64,000 nt of DNA from Platynereis dumerilii (taxonomy: Eukaryota; Annelida; Polychaeta; Phyllodocida; Nereididae). The stretch is taken from positions 62,001 through 126,000 of the forward strand of contig JAPTHN010000039.1 of NCBI GenBank assembly GCA_026936325.1. Direction: 5' to 3'. The first letter of the stretch is position 1. Each line of letters begins with the position of its first letter. The position numbers were made by a program, and so were the translations under genes. The notes below the pieces were generated by a model, which had not been told where the DNA came from, did not search any database, and saw only the letters and a program-made list of their open reading frames with translations. This document shows, one piece after another, positions 1 through 11,359 of the stretch.

Positions 1-329
1 AGCAGAGACGTCTATCTACACAGTGTGTGTGTAGTTAAAAGTTATTTCTAAAGTGCAATCTGCACGCACACCTTGTGTCAGAATTTCTTAAGTGTAATTT
101 ACACCAATATAATTAGTTGCACCTTTAATTTGCTTTGTAGAGGAGTATTAGGAGCGCCGAAATTAATAACACTTACATTGATTGGCCCCCTCTCTAAAAA
201 GCTACGCCAGAGCAATATACACACTTTTCCATGACGTTTCACACGCATTTTGTTTCACGCTAGAGATCTAGTGATCATCCTATAGCTTATATTGTAATAG
301 ACTTTTTATAAGAAACTATTCCTTACAGG
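1..329. other. No gene recognised
   Basis: AT-rich sequence before the LINE. I see no open frame with family resemblance and no RNA gene. A TTCCTTACAG string just before position 329 resembles a splice acceptor but probably only marks the LINE truncation junction. The missing 5' half of the BEL/Pao fossil is not recognisable here. Confidence 0.5.
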
Positions 330-1724
330 TTGAGACGTCGCTATAAAAAGGGTAATCCTGTCCAAATTGAAAATTATAGGTCCATCTCCCTTCTCCCTGC
401 ATTCTCCAAAATATTAGAACGCTTGATATATAACAGACTATTTGACTTCTTAAACAAACATAATATACTATCATCAGCTCAATATGGCTTCAGGAAAAAC
501 ATGTCAACAGAATATGCAATAACCGAACTCCAGGATAGAATAGTAAAATATTTAACAGATAAGAAATGGTGCATCGGAATTCTATTAGACTTAAGCAAAG
601 CCTTTGATACTCTAGACCATAGCATTCTATTAATGAAACTCAATCATCTAGGTATACGTGGCATCTCTCTTCAATGGTTTTCTAGCTATTTATCCAATAG
701 AAGTCAGTACACATATTACAGCAAAATATCTTCACTTTCTAGTACTTTAAGCTGTGGCGTTCCCCAGGGGTCCATTCTTGGACCCCTTCTCTTCCTTGTA
801 TATGTTAATGATCTAGTAGACAACTTAAAAGAATGTAAAGCCATATTATTTGCAGATGATACTAACCTCTTATTCAGTGATAAAGATCTCAATACCCTGA
901 TACAAACCATCAATAGAGAACTTTTCTTAGTCAAAACCTGGTTTTCTGCCAATAAATTATCTCTTAACATAAACAAGACAAGTTACATTATATTTCACAG
1001 CCCCCATACAAAAATCACGGACCATAGCAATATAACTATCGGAGAAACAAATATCAATAGAGAAAGTAGTGCAAAATTCCTTGGTGTTCAAATAGATGAT
1101 AAACTAAATTGGAAAAACCATATCACCCTGAAGGCTAACCAAATAGTTAAGATCATTTCAGTTCTTTCTAGATTAAAGCACACAATATCAATAAATATCC
1201 TGAAAAATATCTACAATGCCTTAATTTTACCACATATTTCATATGCAATAGTAGCCTGGGGAAACATCAAATGCAAAGAAATGTCGCGGATCAAAACACT
1301 CCAGAAAAAGGCCATTAGATTGATAACTAAGTCCAAGTACAATAGCCATACTGACCCCTTATTCAGAAAATTAGGCTTATTGAAATTAGATGATATTTAC
1401 ATTATCCAGTGTAATAAACTTTTCTTAAAACATAAACTCAAAATCCTACCACAATACTATACCCAGCAACTAGCAATTCGCAATGACATGCATAATCATT
1501 TTACAAGACGTCAATATGATTTATATTATCCCCCAATTAGAACGAAGTTAGAAGAGCAATTATTTAGTTTTAAGATCTCGCAAGCATGGAACAACCTACC
1601 AAACAATGTAAAAGACAATTTAAGATCACTCCATTCGATATACAAACTCAAAGAATATTTGTTAAGTATGTATAACCTCACCTGTCCTCTCATAAATTGT
1701 TATATTTGCCAAAAATTAAGTTGA
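330..1724 (+). pseudogene. LINE ORF2 fragment: reverse transcriptase and C-terminal region
   Basis: This encodes the polymerase that copies LINE RNA into the target site. Visible RT motifs in order are NYRSISLLP near residue 15, LLDLSKAFDTLDH with catalytic D87, GVPQGSILGPLL from residue 143, the FADD active site at residues 174-177, and FLGVQID near residue 250. The C-terminal part ends with the SQAWNNLP-type block common in CR1/Jockey-like LINEs. The open frame starts with a non-ATG codon, so 330 is only the limit of the frame and not a true start. Family ORF2 proteins are about 900-1000 residues, so more than half is absent. The catalytic core is intact, but the copy cannot be autonomous without its endonuclease and ORF1. 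Confidence 0.88.
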
Positions 1725-1990
1725 AAACACCATTACCATCCCACCCTCATCATCATTCATAACTCATTTGTTCTTCATCCATCAATCATATTCAGTTTTC
1801 CGTCATATATTAGTATATTTTAAATATTTTACATAATTTGTCATGTTTGTAGGTGCAGCGATTACAGCCTGTATTGGCTCTTGCTAGCTCCGCCAATTTC
1901 TATGTTATATATAATGAGAAATTTGTACACTTGTACTGTTTGTTTATGAAATTGGAAAAATAAACATCTATCTATCTATCTATCTATCTT
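330..1990 (+). mobile_element. 5'-truncated non-LTR retrotransposon (CR1/Jockey-like LINE)
   Basis: The element consists of the reverse transcriptase and C-terminal part of a LINE ORF2, a 3' UTR of about 240 bases, an AATAAA-like stretch and a (TCTA)n tail ending near 1990. The endonuclease domain and the N-terminal part of the RT are missing, which is the usual product of incomplete target-primed reverse transcription. Its tail abuts the BEL/Pao pol remnant, so the LINE appears to have landed in or beside that older element. The RT frame is still open over 464 codons, which suggests a fairly young insertion. The clade call (CR1/Jockey group) rests on motif style only. Confidence 0.85.
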
Positions 1991-4525
1991 TGCCAGGAAA
2001 ATGGCTTGAAACTCCACAAGTTTGTCAGCAGTTCTCGGAGGGTTTTGGCATCTCTTAAGGAAGAAGATAGAGCAGACAGTCTGAAGTCACTGGATCTCTG
2101 TCAAGACAGCCTCCCAGTTGAGAGAGCACTTGGTGTTCACTGGAACATAGAGTCAGATGAGTTTCAGTTTCGAGTGACTGTAGAGGCCAAGTCCAATACT
2201 CGACGAGGCTTATTGAGCACTGTGAGCTCAATCTTTGATCCCTTAGGATTCATTGCACCTGTTGTTTTGGAGGGTAAAATGATTCTCCAAGATGCCTGCC
2301 AAATGAAATTGGACTGGGACGATCCTCTGCCACATTCACTGCAACTTCGTTGGGACAGATGGTTAGCAGAGTTGCCTGCAATTAAGGATGTTAAGATTTC
2401 TCGCTGTTTCTTGCCTCCGGGATTTGGTCAAATTGTCACATCTGAGTTACATTACTTCTCTGATGCATCTAACTCAGGATATGGACAGTGCACATATCTT
2501 CGTCTTGTGGACGATAATCAACAGGTTCACTGTTCACTTGTTATGGCCAAAGGAAGAGTGGCTCCTCTGAAGACTATCACCATCCCGCGTCTTGAATTGT
2601 CAGCAGCTGTTTTGTCAACTGAAGTGTTTTCCATGCTTGAGAAGGAATTGGACTTGCAATTGTCTCATCACTTTTGGACTGATAGTCAAATCACCTTGGG
2701 ATTCATTGGTGCAGACTCCAAGCGTTTTCAAGTGTATGTTGCAAACAGAATTCAGCGAATTAAGGATGTGTCAGAAACAGACCAGTGGCATCATATCGCA
2801 ACAGGTAAAAATCCTGCTGACATGGCATCTCGAGGATGCACTGGTAGTAAATTGATCAATTCTTCTTGGTTCTCAGGTCCAGCCTTTCTGTGGGAAACTT
2901 CTGTTCAACTGGAATCCGAGTCCGTCATCCCAGATGAAATCTGTGAGTCTGAAGTAAAAAAGACGTGTCTGGCATCAGTCAGTGGTCCTGTGGTAAATCA
3001 GGTATTCCCTTTCAGTGTGAGAAGTTGGAAACAAGCAAGAAATGTTCTTGCCGTCTGTTTGTGCTTCATTGAAAATCTGAAAACAAAGGTGCGAAGGAAG
3101 GTAACTGTTGAAGATCGACAGAAAGCTGAAAGACACCTGGTCAGTCTTATCCAATCGGAGAGCTTCCATGAAGAACTGAGGGACATCCAATCATCTGATG
3201 GTCATGTAAAGTCAAGCAGCAACATAGCAAGACTTGATCCTTTTGTAGATGCTGAAGGTTTGCTGCGAGTGGGAGGAAGAATAAAAAATGACAAATTTTT
3301 CCCGTATGCAGTGAGACATCCTCTTCTACTTCCCAAAGGTCATCCACTGGTACAATTGTTTGTCAGACACTGCCATGAGGAAATGAAGCATCAAGGCAAG
3401 GGAATGGTTATCAGCAAAGTGAGAAGCCTAGGATATTGGGTTGTCGGATTGACTTCTCTGGTTTCGTCAATGTTGTTTAAGTGTGTGACTTGTCGCAAGT
3501 TACGAGGAACATTCCTGGGTCAGAAAATGGCGGACTTGCCTGATGACAGGTTGGAAGTGGGACCTCCATTCACCCATGTTGGACTTGACTACTTTGGACC
3601 ATTTTATATTGCCCATGGTCGTAAGGAAGCAAAGAGGTACGGCGTAATCTTCACTTGCCTGACATCCAGGGCGGTACATCTGGAGACTGCTGTTTCGTTG
3701 GATAGTGACTCCTTCATTAATGCTCTGAGAAGATTTTTGAGCATTCGTGGACATGTACGTACAATAAGATGCGACCGTGGTACAAATCTGATGGGCTGAA
3801 TAGCACAACTCCAAGATTCTACACACTCGATACAAGAAGAGCAGGTCCAACGTTTCCTTTAGGAGAATTCATGTGATTTTGTAGTCAATGTGCCACATGC
3901 AAGTCACCAAGGGGGAGTGTGGGAAAGACAGATACGGACTGTCAGGAATGTACTCAATGCCATGTTAATGGCACAGGGTAAACAGCTGGATGATGAGGGT
4001 CTTCGAACATTCATGTATGAAGCTGCTAACATTGTGAACAGCCGTCCTCTCACAGTAGAAAATTTGTCAGATCCTACATCACTTCAACCGCTGACTCCAA
4101 ATCATTTGCTCACCATGAAAACTAGTGTTGTTGTGCCACCATCTGGTCAATTTCATGAGGCTGATCTTTTTAACAGAAAAAGATGGCGACGCGTTCAGTT
4201 TCTTTCTAACATGTTTTGGGATCGATGGAAAAAAGAGTATCTCACTCAAATTCAGTCTCGTCAAAAGTGGGTTAAAACTAAAAGAAACCTCACAATTGAC
4301 GACATTGTTCTCATTGCTGATGATGGTCTGCCACGATGCCAGTGGAAATTGGGTCGTGTAGTTGATGTCTACCCCTGTAAAGATGGTTTAGTGCGCAAGG
4401 TTAAACTTGTGATAGGTGATCCTGGTTTAGCCAAAGATGGCAAAAGAACCAAGACACAGAAGTTCTTAGAACGTCCAGTTCATAAATTGATTCTCCTCTT
4501 GGAAAGTGATTCTGACACCATCTAA
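1991..4525 (+). pseudogene. BEL/Pao pol remnant (RT connection, RNase H, integrase)
   Basis: Fossil coding region. The first third matches the Pao-type region after the RT (SSIFDPLGFIAPVVL block) and RNase H (YFSDASNSGYG and TIPRLELSAA blocks, which are diagnostic for Pao/BEL). The middle carries the HHCC-like integrase N-terminus (RHCHEEMKHQG and CVTCRK). The last third covers the integrase core, with a VGLDYFGPF block and a SHQGGVWERQIRTVR block, and a C-terminal tail with KWKLGRV-like sequence. The order and motifs identify the family with confidence. It is non-functional. Confidence 0.88.
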
Positions 4526-4798
4526 ATTGAATTTCTTTAATGTTCATTTTCAAATTAAAATGAATTTGTTTGTACTGCTTGGTCTCTGATCTCTGATACT
4601 ATTTCAAATTTAAAAGTTTTCATTAATTTTAAATGTGGAACTCCTTTTTGAGATTTGTGCTGCATGTGTGTCTTACCATTAAAGAGTATAACTATTTCAT
4701 TCATTTAATATAAATTATGTGATCATTTGCGTAATGCGTCAGTGAAACTTATCACACTCCTTTTGCTGGTTTGCCTCATTGCGTCATTGAGGAGGGAG

Positions 4799-5232
4799 TG
4801 TAGCAGATGCTACTGTATGATACTGTTTGCTGTTTGCTGAAACTGATTTCATGTTTTCATACCTCATTCATTGATTCATGTCATTCACAGCTTTCACAGC
4901 TTTCACCCTCTCTTCCACTTTCCTGTTTCCTCATTATTCAATTTCATTTCATCTTAAGCAAGCTAAGAGCTAACAACAGATTCTTTATGTGCATATACAC
5001 CAGCAAAAAGGTATTTATCATAATTATTCACTTTAAGCCATTCTTAGAATTATTTGTATTTCATTCTCATTTCTCATTGCTCATCTCATTGCTTATTTCT
5101 CATAATATCTATTTTTTGTATTTTTGCAGTGTCACGGCATTTATGGCATTTTGATTGCCTGCTTGAATAAAATGTCAGTCAACACAAAGTCTGGTGTTTG
5201 CGTCTTGAAGCCTGGCAGAGCAATCTGTCACA
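4799..5232 (+). repeat. 3' LTR of the BEL/Pao fossil
   Basis: About 434 bases. It begins TGTAGCAG directly after the purine-rich tract GGAGGGAG and ends near CTGTCACA, giving TG...CA boundaries. It contains an AATAAA signal near 5166. With no 5' LTR in the window the borders cannot be verified by pairwise comparison. Confidence 0.65.
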
Positions 5233-5350
5233 GGTTATCTTAAGAAAAAAGCAACAACAAGATAAGATAAATTTTATTGTGCATGGGATCATAAAATTGA
5301 TTGCGAGTCAATTAAGCTGAGTTTAATAATCAAAACTATCATCTAGCAAG

Positions 5351-5421
5351 TACAGCATAGCTCAGTGGCAGAGCATTCGACTGCAGTTTGAGAGGTCACC
5401 GGTTCTAATCCAATCATTCTT
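5351..5421 (+). pseudogene. tRNA-Cys pseudogene
   Basis: The sequence TAGCTCAGTGGCAGAGC, the anticodon-arm bases TTCGACTGCAG and the AGAGGTCACCGGTTC block match the intact tRNA-Cys(GCA) genes at 11917 and 23750. The acceptor stem and the 3' T-arm half are degraded and cannot pair. It is probably a dispersed dead copy. Confidence 0.8.
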
Positions 5422-6680
5422 CAACATAACTAGTCTTGCCACTCCTTTTGGGATATTTCTATTTAACTTGATTACTATGATTTTCTAAAATGTTACTTGT
5501 GGGATAGTATTCATTTATTTGATGACTCATATCCAGTTAGCGAGGTCACATCACATACTTGTCATGCATGCTTCGCACAAGTCAGTGAATGATAAGTAAT
5601 GATTCCTGCAAGTGAAGTGCCTCTAAATGACAAATTAATGCTAATGGCAATGTAAAAGACAGAATACGTTGTGACATTATTGATCATATAACCCCGAACA
5701 GCAAAAATGATACATTTGTCCTTCCCAGATCTAAACACTCGATGAAGATAAGTCAGGTAAAAAGTAGATAACCTTCTCGGAATCAACATGCCAGAGCTAT
5801 CTGGGATTGGAGATGGTTCCGAGGCCAATGATAAGCAAATGATGTAAACTTATAAGCAAACAAAAATGCTTTATTGTTATTTTTAGACCCAGTAAGACAT
5901 ATTGTGATGCTCAAGTGCATTTCACTTTGCAAATTTCAAGCTTTAATTTTAGAATCTCCTCAAAATGTCAAAGGTTGATTTGCATCTCTAAATGTCAGAA
6001 ATAAAGGCACTTCCTTAAAACTCATAAAATGTGATAATGTGTCTTTGTCATGGTGAATGTACAGTTTAATCTTCATCCTTCGTGTTAAATGATGGGTTAA
6101 CAGCTGAAAATTCAAAGTAATGTATATGGTGTAAATACATGTAGTTGAAACCAACAACCATCAATGACAATGACTGATTGAAATGGAACTTCTGCTGCAA
6201 TGTAATAAATGTATTCCCTTTCATCTGCACAAATTATCAACACGTTCAAGCACAAACCTGATATATGACTACTGTAAAGAATTACTCTGTTTAGGTTGCA
6301 TTCAAATTTGCTAATGAAAGTTGTTGATTCAAAATACTTGACTAAAAATAAAATAAGTTTGACCCCCTTTCAAACGATCCGAATAAATTTGAATGCTATA
6401 TTTGTGTTTTTATTATTTTCTAAATGGTAATAATTTAGTGCCTGCAACAGACCTGTCCCTATTTGCCAATTAGTACATTATTTCCTGTGCATAGGTTATG
6501 GTACTCCACTATCCTTGTTTTAGAGAAGAACTAGAAAAATGATATACACTGTATCAGTGGCAGACATCAGACACCAAGGATCTACAATGACAGGTCTGAA
6601 GTGGATTATACAAGCCTGGATGCCTCATCAATTGAGGCTGTCATCCAAGATGAGAGAACGTCACATTGATATGACACTGG
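5422..6680. other. No gene recognised
   Basis: AT-rich sequence with only short chance frames. The stretch just before the tRNA pseudogene (about 5255-5285) looks like the reversed 3' tail of a LINE (AAGATAAGATAAATTTTATT). The last five bases, ACTGG at 6676-6680, are the left target duplication of the following element. Confidence 0.5.
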
Positions 6681-7040
6681 CACTCTGGGACCACTGAGTA
6701 CGGTATTTTAATTTACCGTCTCTGAAAATGGCGACCTCTAAATTTTCTGTCTGAAGTCAGGATTTAATTTGGCTGAGAACTGGTTTATAAAACGTCTGAG
6801 ACTGTGGATTTCACATGAAAATGAAAGATTTAGTTTCAGTAATAAAGTAGCCACCTCAGTTTCGATGTCAGAATGTCTTGACTGTATGAAAAGAGGCTGA
6901 GAAGATCTGAAGCGAGAGACGGTAAATTTATCAGAAGGAGACGGTACATTCATCAGCAAAATTACTCAGGGAGACGGTAAATTTCGAGAGTTAAGCAATA
7001 AAACGGCCCTTTTCGTGCCTAAAGAAAGAAGACAGCTAAA

Positions 7041-7344
7041 TAAATTGTGTTTTATCAAAGCAGGAAATGCCGTCTACAAATTTATACAGGTCTCTTGCTG
7101 TTGTTTAGCAATAAGGGGTATCTTAAAAGTCTAACAAAATATCAAATTTTGTCTTCAAATTTTCTTGCGGTATAAAAGCTTTTTGGGGGCTTTAAATTGT
7201 GTTTTATCAAAGCAGGAAATGCCGTCTACAAATTTATACAGGTCTCTTTCTGTTGTTTAGCAATAAGGGGTATCTTAAAAGTCTAACAAAATATCAAATT
7301 TTGTCTTCAAATTTTCTTGCGGTATAAAAGCTTTTTGGGGGCTC
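7041..7344. repeat. Tandem duplication, 152-bp unit, two copies
   Basis: Two nearly identical 152-bp units (starting at 7041 and 7193, beginning TAAATTGTGTTTTATC) lie head to tail inside the 3.47-kb element. Only a few substitutions separate them, so the duplication is recent relative to the element. Confidence 0.93.
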
Positions 7345-7910
7345 TAAATTTCCACATGTTGTTGGGACTTGCCCAACAGAATGTTCTTTTGACTCCAGAA
7401 AACTGGATGCATACTAGGCCTTCAATCTAAGTGAGTGTGGTCCCAAATTAAAAGTTTCCACAGTCATAGTTTCGTGTGAGCACTAAAAAAAAAACACACA
7501 GACTTCACACCCCAAATGTGGTTTTTCATTGCAGCTAGCAAAACCCCATTGCAAGTTTTGAAAATGTATTTTCTGTATAGCAATGATTCATAAACCTTTC
7601 ATGACCTGACTGCTTTAGCCAGCACCTCATTCTCTTGAGATACTGGTGAAACTGTCCTCCACAAATTTTAACAAAATTCTTAGCGGTCCGCAGGCTTGAC
7701 AATTTTATTTTGAGACTGATAAAAAGTCTTGAGGCCATAGGGTAATGGATATCTATAGCTCATCAGGACTGTATGCCTGTGTCCAGAACTTTAACCAAAT
7801 CAATGTCAGATGAACATCAATGGGTGTACATGGGTCTCAAGAAACAGGTAGTGTCTATTTTAAGAAGAAATTGAATGTCGTTTTCTCTAAGTATGAATGT
7901 TAAAGAAATA

Positions 7911-8916
7911 GGGGAGACCGGGGCTGGTTGTCACAGGGGCAGGTAGTCACAGTGTGTAAAACTTAAACATACTACTATTTATATATAAAGCATGCAGGAG
8001 CACTGCCATGCTATATGAATGGCAAAAGGGGAGCGACTTAAACCTATCTGGTGAATATATACCTATATCATTCGAAATCTTAATGTCCTATTGGAAATTT
8101 TTTTTAATTGAGAATTCGGGGCAGGTTGTCACACTTGCGTGGCAGGTTGTCACACTCTCGGGGCAGGCTGTCACACTCTTGGTTAAGAGCTCGGATGCAG
8201 GAAGTGGAACTCTGTAGGGCAGATCTTGACCAAGGAAAGTCATTTTGGACATATGAGGAATCCTTTACTTGTCCAGTGAAGACCTTAACAAACACGCTAC
8301 TGTGTACAAGGGTACTACAAATGAAGGCTTACCAATCAGCAGGAAAGCATTCTGATCTGGAGGAGGATTTTTACGATTTTTTTTGCAAATTTTATATTTA
8401 AATTTTAAATCGATTTATTTAAACACAATGCAATATCTGTATACATCTTCCGTCATCAATAGTTTTTTGGATTAAAAGCCTGGTCCTAGTAGGTAACAAC
8501 CAGCTTCAAAAAGTGTGACAACCTGCCCACGCCTTTTTGTGACAACCTGCCCCAATTGATGAAAATTCCAAAAACGGATGACCAAGGCTGCTGTTATCAA
8601 ATTTTCACTATTTGTTGTTATGATGTTTTAAAGAAATGTCTACATTGTAAGTGTAGTAACTGTACCTTTTTCAACAACTATTTTATAAAGGCTAGCATTG
8701 CATGCAAGTTGAAGGTAAAAAATTACTTTTGAGACAGGAAATTTTTACTAGACCGTGTGCCTACCAGACTCCCTTCCAGGGGTCAAGATTTTTCAAAAAG
8801 ACTCCATTGGGTTATAAAAGCAATAAACAATGATTAGTTGAGCTGTGTGACTCCATAGTTTAGTGCAATAAAAAGTGTGACAACCTGCCCCTGTGACAAC
8901 CAGCCCCGGTCTCCCC
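7911..8916. mobile_element. Phrase element A (1006 bp, TA target, phrase GGGGCAGGTTGTCACA)
   Basis: The TIR of about 44 bp starts GGGGAGACCGGGGCTGGTTG and is flanked by TA on both sides. The phrase GGCAGGTTGTCACAC or a close variant occurs twice at the left end and three times at 8118-8180. In inverted orientation it occurs at about 8512-8552 and twice at the right end. There is no coding capacity. It is nested inside the 6681-10151 element. Confidence 0.9.
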
Positions 8917-8975
8917 TACTTGCAATGTCATGTGTCATTTTTTAAGAGAAAATCGTGTAAGTGTCCGACATTAGA

Positions 8976-9219
8976 TAAGGGGCAACCATTCATTAATCAG
9001 GGGGGGCTTGGAGTTTTGCTCAGGAGGAAATTATTTATTTCACGGTAATGACGGAAACAATTATTTCTTCCAAGCACGTGAAGTCCCCGAATATTCTTTC
9101 CTAAATCAAGCAATGCATGTTAAGAAAAACGCCCTCCTGAAATTACTTATTTCAAGAAAGAATTTATTCATTTCACCAAAACTCCAAGCCTTCCCTTAAG
9201 TTTAAATGGTGGCCCCTTA
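8976..9219. mobile_element. MITE, TAAGGGGC family (244 bp)
   Basis: Inverted ends TAAGGGGCAACCATT and AATGGTGGCCCCTTA, followed inside by GGGGGCTTGGAGTTTT and its inverse. The internal motif TTATTTATTTCA recurs. Related copies lie at 51110-51434 and, partially, near 37.2-37.6 and 43.4-43.6 kb. Confidence 0.75.
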
Positions 9220-10156
9220 AGGGGTCCAGTGTCCCTGTGTCACTTTTTAGAGGCCAATGTCCTTGCATGTCGATTGTGTCAAAATATTTTATACCCATGT
9301 ACAACTCCGTATTAGACATACAGTAGTAGACACAATTATTCATACACAGGTTACTCACCAACACCAAAATAGTCAGCATATCTCTGCTTTTGTGCTAATC
9401 ATGCACAATTTGCACATAGATGTATATACTTCCAACTGGTTGGGGCGGCAAACCAATTTTAAATAGAAAATAGTCAATATTTCGAAAAGTGTGGTATCTA
9501 TATAAAGATAAGAATCCTTTAAGCAAACAACTGTCCCACTCAAAGATATCCCCTGCATTATTTTGATTCATAAACCAACCTTATTCCGTGTTTATGCTAG
9601 GCTCATTAGCAATTTTCTATCATTTACATGGTGTTCAAAGATCCTCTTTGATTTTCTGCAACTTGTAGGTCTGGACCATGCAACATTTAAGTTTTTTTAC
9701 AGTTAAGAATTCAGCTGAATGTCTAGAATTCGGGTGTCCGACTCTAGCAATATTATCCCTATGCTATTTGATCAATAATAAACATCAATCATCCCACACA
9801 GGTCCTTAGAATGACCAAAAAATGTAGTTTATTCAACTCAAAAGCTGAATTTACCGTCTCTTTGAATAAAATTTACCGTTCTCACCACATTCTCCCTCTA
9901 ACAAATTTACCGTCTCCCGCTTCAGTTTTAAAATGATCGAATATTCAACAAGTTCTTCATTTAAGACATGGTCCTGTGCATCAGCATCCTTAGGATAACT
10001 TTAACTGACATGCCATGTGTCAAAATGTCATTAGAATTTGCCATATAATGTGTAAACCCACAGCAAAATCTACGAGTTTGAAGGCCAGAAAGGCAGGTCG
10101 CCATTTTCGGAGACGGTAAATTAAAATACCGTACTCAGTGGTCCCAGAGTGACTGG

Positions 10157-10405
10157 GGAGACACCTGTCATGTCGTTTCCTGCCGATACAAAGTTGTGTG
10201 TTATATGTTAACTTCTGCGTTATATGTTCTGGTCTAATGTAATATGTCATACCAGAAGTATAGTCCTTTTTACTGATCCAATCATTCTCAACAGACTTTA
10301 CTAAATTTACACCTCTTTCTCAGCTACCCACGAAGCTTACACCGATGTGCAGCAGATTTCACATGCTTCTCAATCAACCATTCCACATCCATCACTGCCC
10401 ATTGC
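10157..10405. other. No gene recognised
   Basis: Short AT-rich stretch between the 3.47-kb element and the start of the segmental duplication. No structure was found beyond the flank of the tRNA-like repeat. Confidence 0.4.
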
Positions 10406-10469
10406 CAAATACCGATTACTCCTGGGTGGGGTGAGGCAGTGATGTCAGGTGGATCTGCCCAACTGCCCC

Positions 10470-10541
10470 ATGCCATGGCTGGATTTGAACCCATGGCCTT
10501 GGGCATATGAGACAAACACCTTATCCACTAGGCCACGACAT
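10470..10541 (-). repeat. tRNA-derived SINE head or tRNA pseudogene
   Basis: Read on the minus strand it starts GTCGTGGCCTAGTGGATAAG (A box) and continues to GGGTTCAAATCC (B box). The acceptor-like ends GTCGTGG and CCATGGC can pair with wobbles, but the anticodon stem does not fold well. The sequence downstream of the head (towards 10406) is shared with the copy at 21297, which fits a SINE body. Confidence 0.55.
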
Positions 10542-10990
10542 CCACATACATAAGCTGAAACTGCTTAATGTATGTGATGTCCTTACTGAGACAAGAGTAT
10601 CAGGAGTAATTTAGGATGACAGTGAAGTCCGACAAGTGATAGCCCTGTCTAACCCGCCACAGTGGATATATGTCACATTTGTTCAGGCAGATGAGCGAAT
10701 GTTATGGAAGACTTTTGGGTTGATCCGAAAGGACCGAGACAGACCATGCCCCATGATACACCAACAATGAAGGTAGAGTTACAGAAATTCTATGATGCAA
10801 AATGGACTATAATCACTGCCTATGTAGTCTAGGGACTGTTAAATTACTGTAGTAAAATCCTGCACGTTGTCATTGATCCCAAGGGGAAGTTAATGCATAT
10901 TTCAGGAGGGCATAATAGCATAGATATGTAGACTTTTGAAAATGTCATAAAATTCCATAAACTGATAATAGTCATAGAATTTCATCACTA

Positions 10991-11198
10991 CACTGTAAAT
11001 TTTGAATTTTAAGTTAGCTTAATTGATTGAGTGAGATGGTTGCACACTTCCTTTGAGCCAAGATAACTTGTTGTTTGTAAGTTATAACAACATAAAGATT
11101 ATCATAACTCAGAACAGCAAGCTATCATGGCTCAAACAAATTGTGCAACCATCTCACTCAATCATTTGAGCTAACACAAAATTTCAAATTTTACAGTG
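10991..11198. mobile_element. Palindromic MITE, CACTGTAAA family (208 bp)
   Basis: Almost fully palindromic: CACTGTAAATTTTGAATTTT at the left and its inverse ending TTTTACAGTG at the right, with ATTGAGTGAGATGGTTGCAC and its inverse inside. TA flanks both ends. The corresponding site in duplication copy 2 (about 23263) lacks it, so it inserted in copy 1 after the duplication or left copy 2. Confidence 0.85.
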
Positions 11199-11359
11199 TA
11201 CTGAATTTTCAATGATTCAGAAGTGTTCAGCTGCATGCAGTGCATTGTATTCCATGTATGATTTGCCTGCTGTTGTCAAAGTTGTTCTAGAATTAGAGAA
11301 ATTTGTCATTTTCCTTCGGGGTATGGAACATTTTTGGCACAGCTGTTTAGTGCAGCATT

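Larger units (their letters stand above)
1991..5232 (+). mobile_element. BEL/Pao LTR retrotransposon fossil, 3' part
   Basis: Remnant of a BEL/Pao-class LTR element. In order it shows the end of the reverse transcriptase/connection region, RNase H, the integrase region with its zinc-binding N-terminus, a short untranslated stretch, a purine-rich tract and a 3' LTR. The gag, protease and main polymerase portions and the 5' LTR are not in the window. It is broken: besides the missing 5' half there are a few interruptions. The coding remains are easily recognised, so it is not among the oldest fossils here. The LINE at 330-1990 abuts its left side. Confidence 0.85.
6681..10151. mobile_element. 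3.47-kb TIR element with 5-bp TSD ACTGG (Transib-like ends?)
   Basis: The ends are near-perfect inverted repeats of over 50 bp, starting CACTCTGGGACCACTGAGTA and containing TTTACCGTCTC. They are flanked by the 5-bp direct repeat ACTGG at 6676-6680 and 10152-10156. The phrase GAGACGGTAAATT recurs about three times inside each end (6915-6985 and, inverted, 9848-9917). A 5-bp TSD plus CAC...GTG ends recalls Transib/RAG-type transposons (consensus CACWRTG), but position 5 deviates. No transposase frame is visible, so it is non-autonomous. It carries the nested elements at 7911 and 8976 and a 152-bp tandem duplication. Confidence 0.85.

Noticed and set aside
716-976. Minus-strand 86-codon frame inside the LINE RT
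   Set aside because: Antisense shadow of the RT coding sequence.
4807-5154. 115-codon open frame
   Set aside because: Lies wholly inside the LTR of the BEL/Pao fossil and has no family features.
10470-10541. Functional minus-strand tRNA gene
   Set aside because: A and B boxes and the acceptor ends fit, but the anticodon stem does not pair and the repeat occurs twice with shared flanks; a SINE head or pseudogene is more likely.
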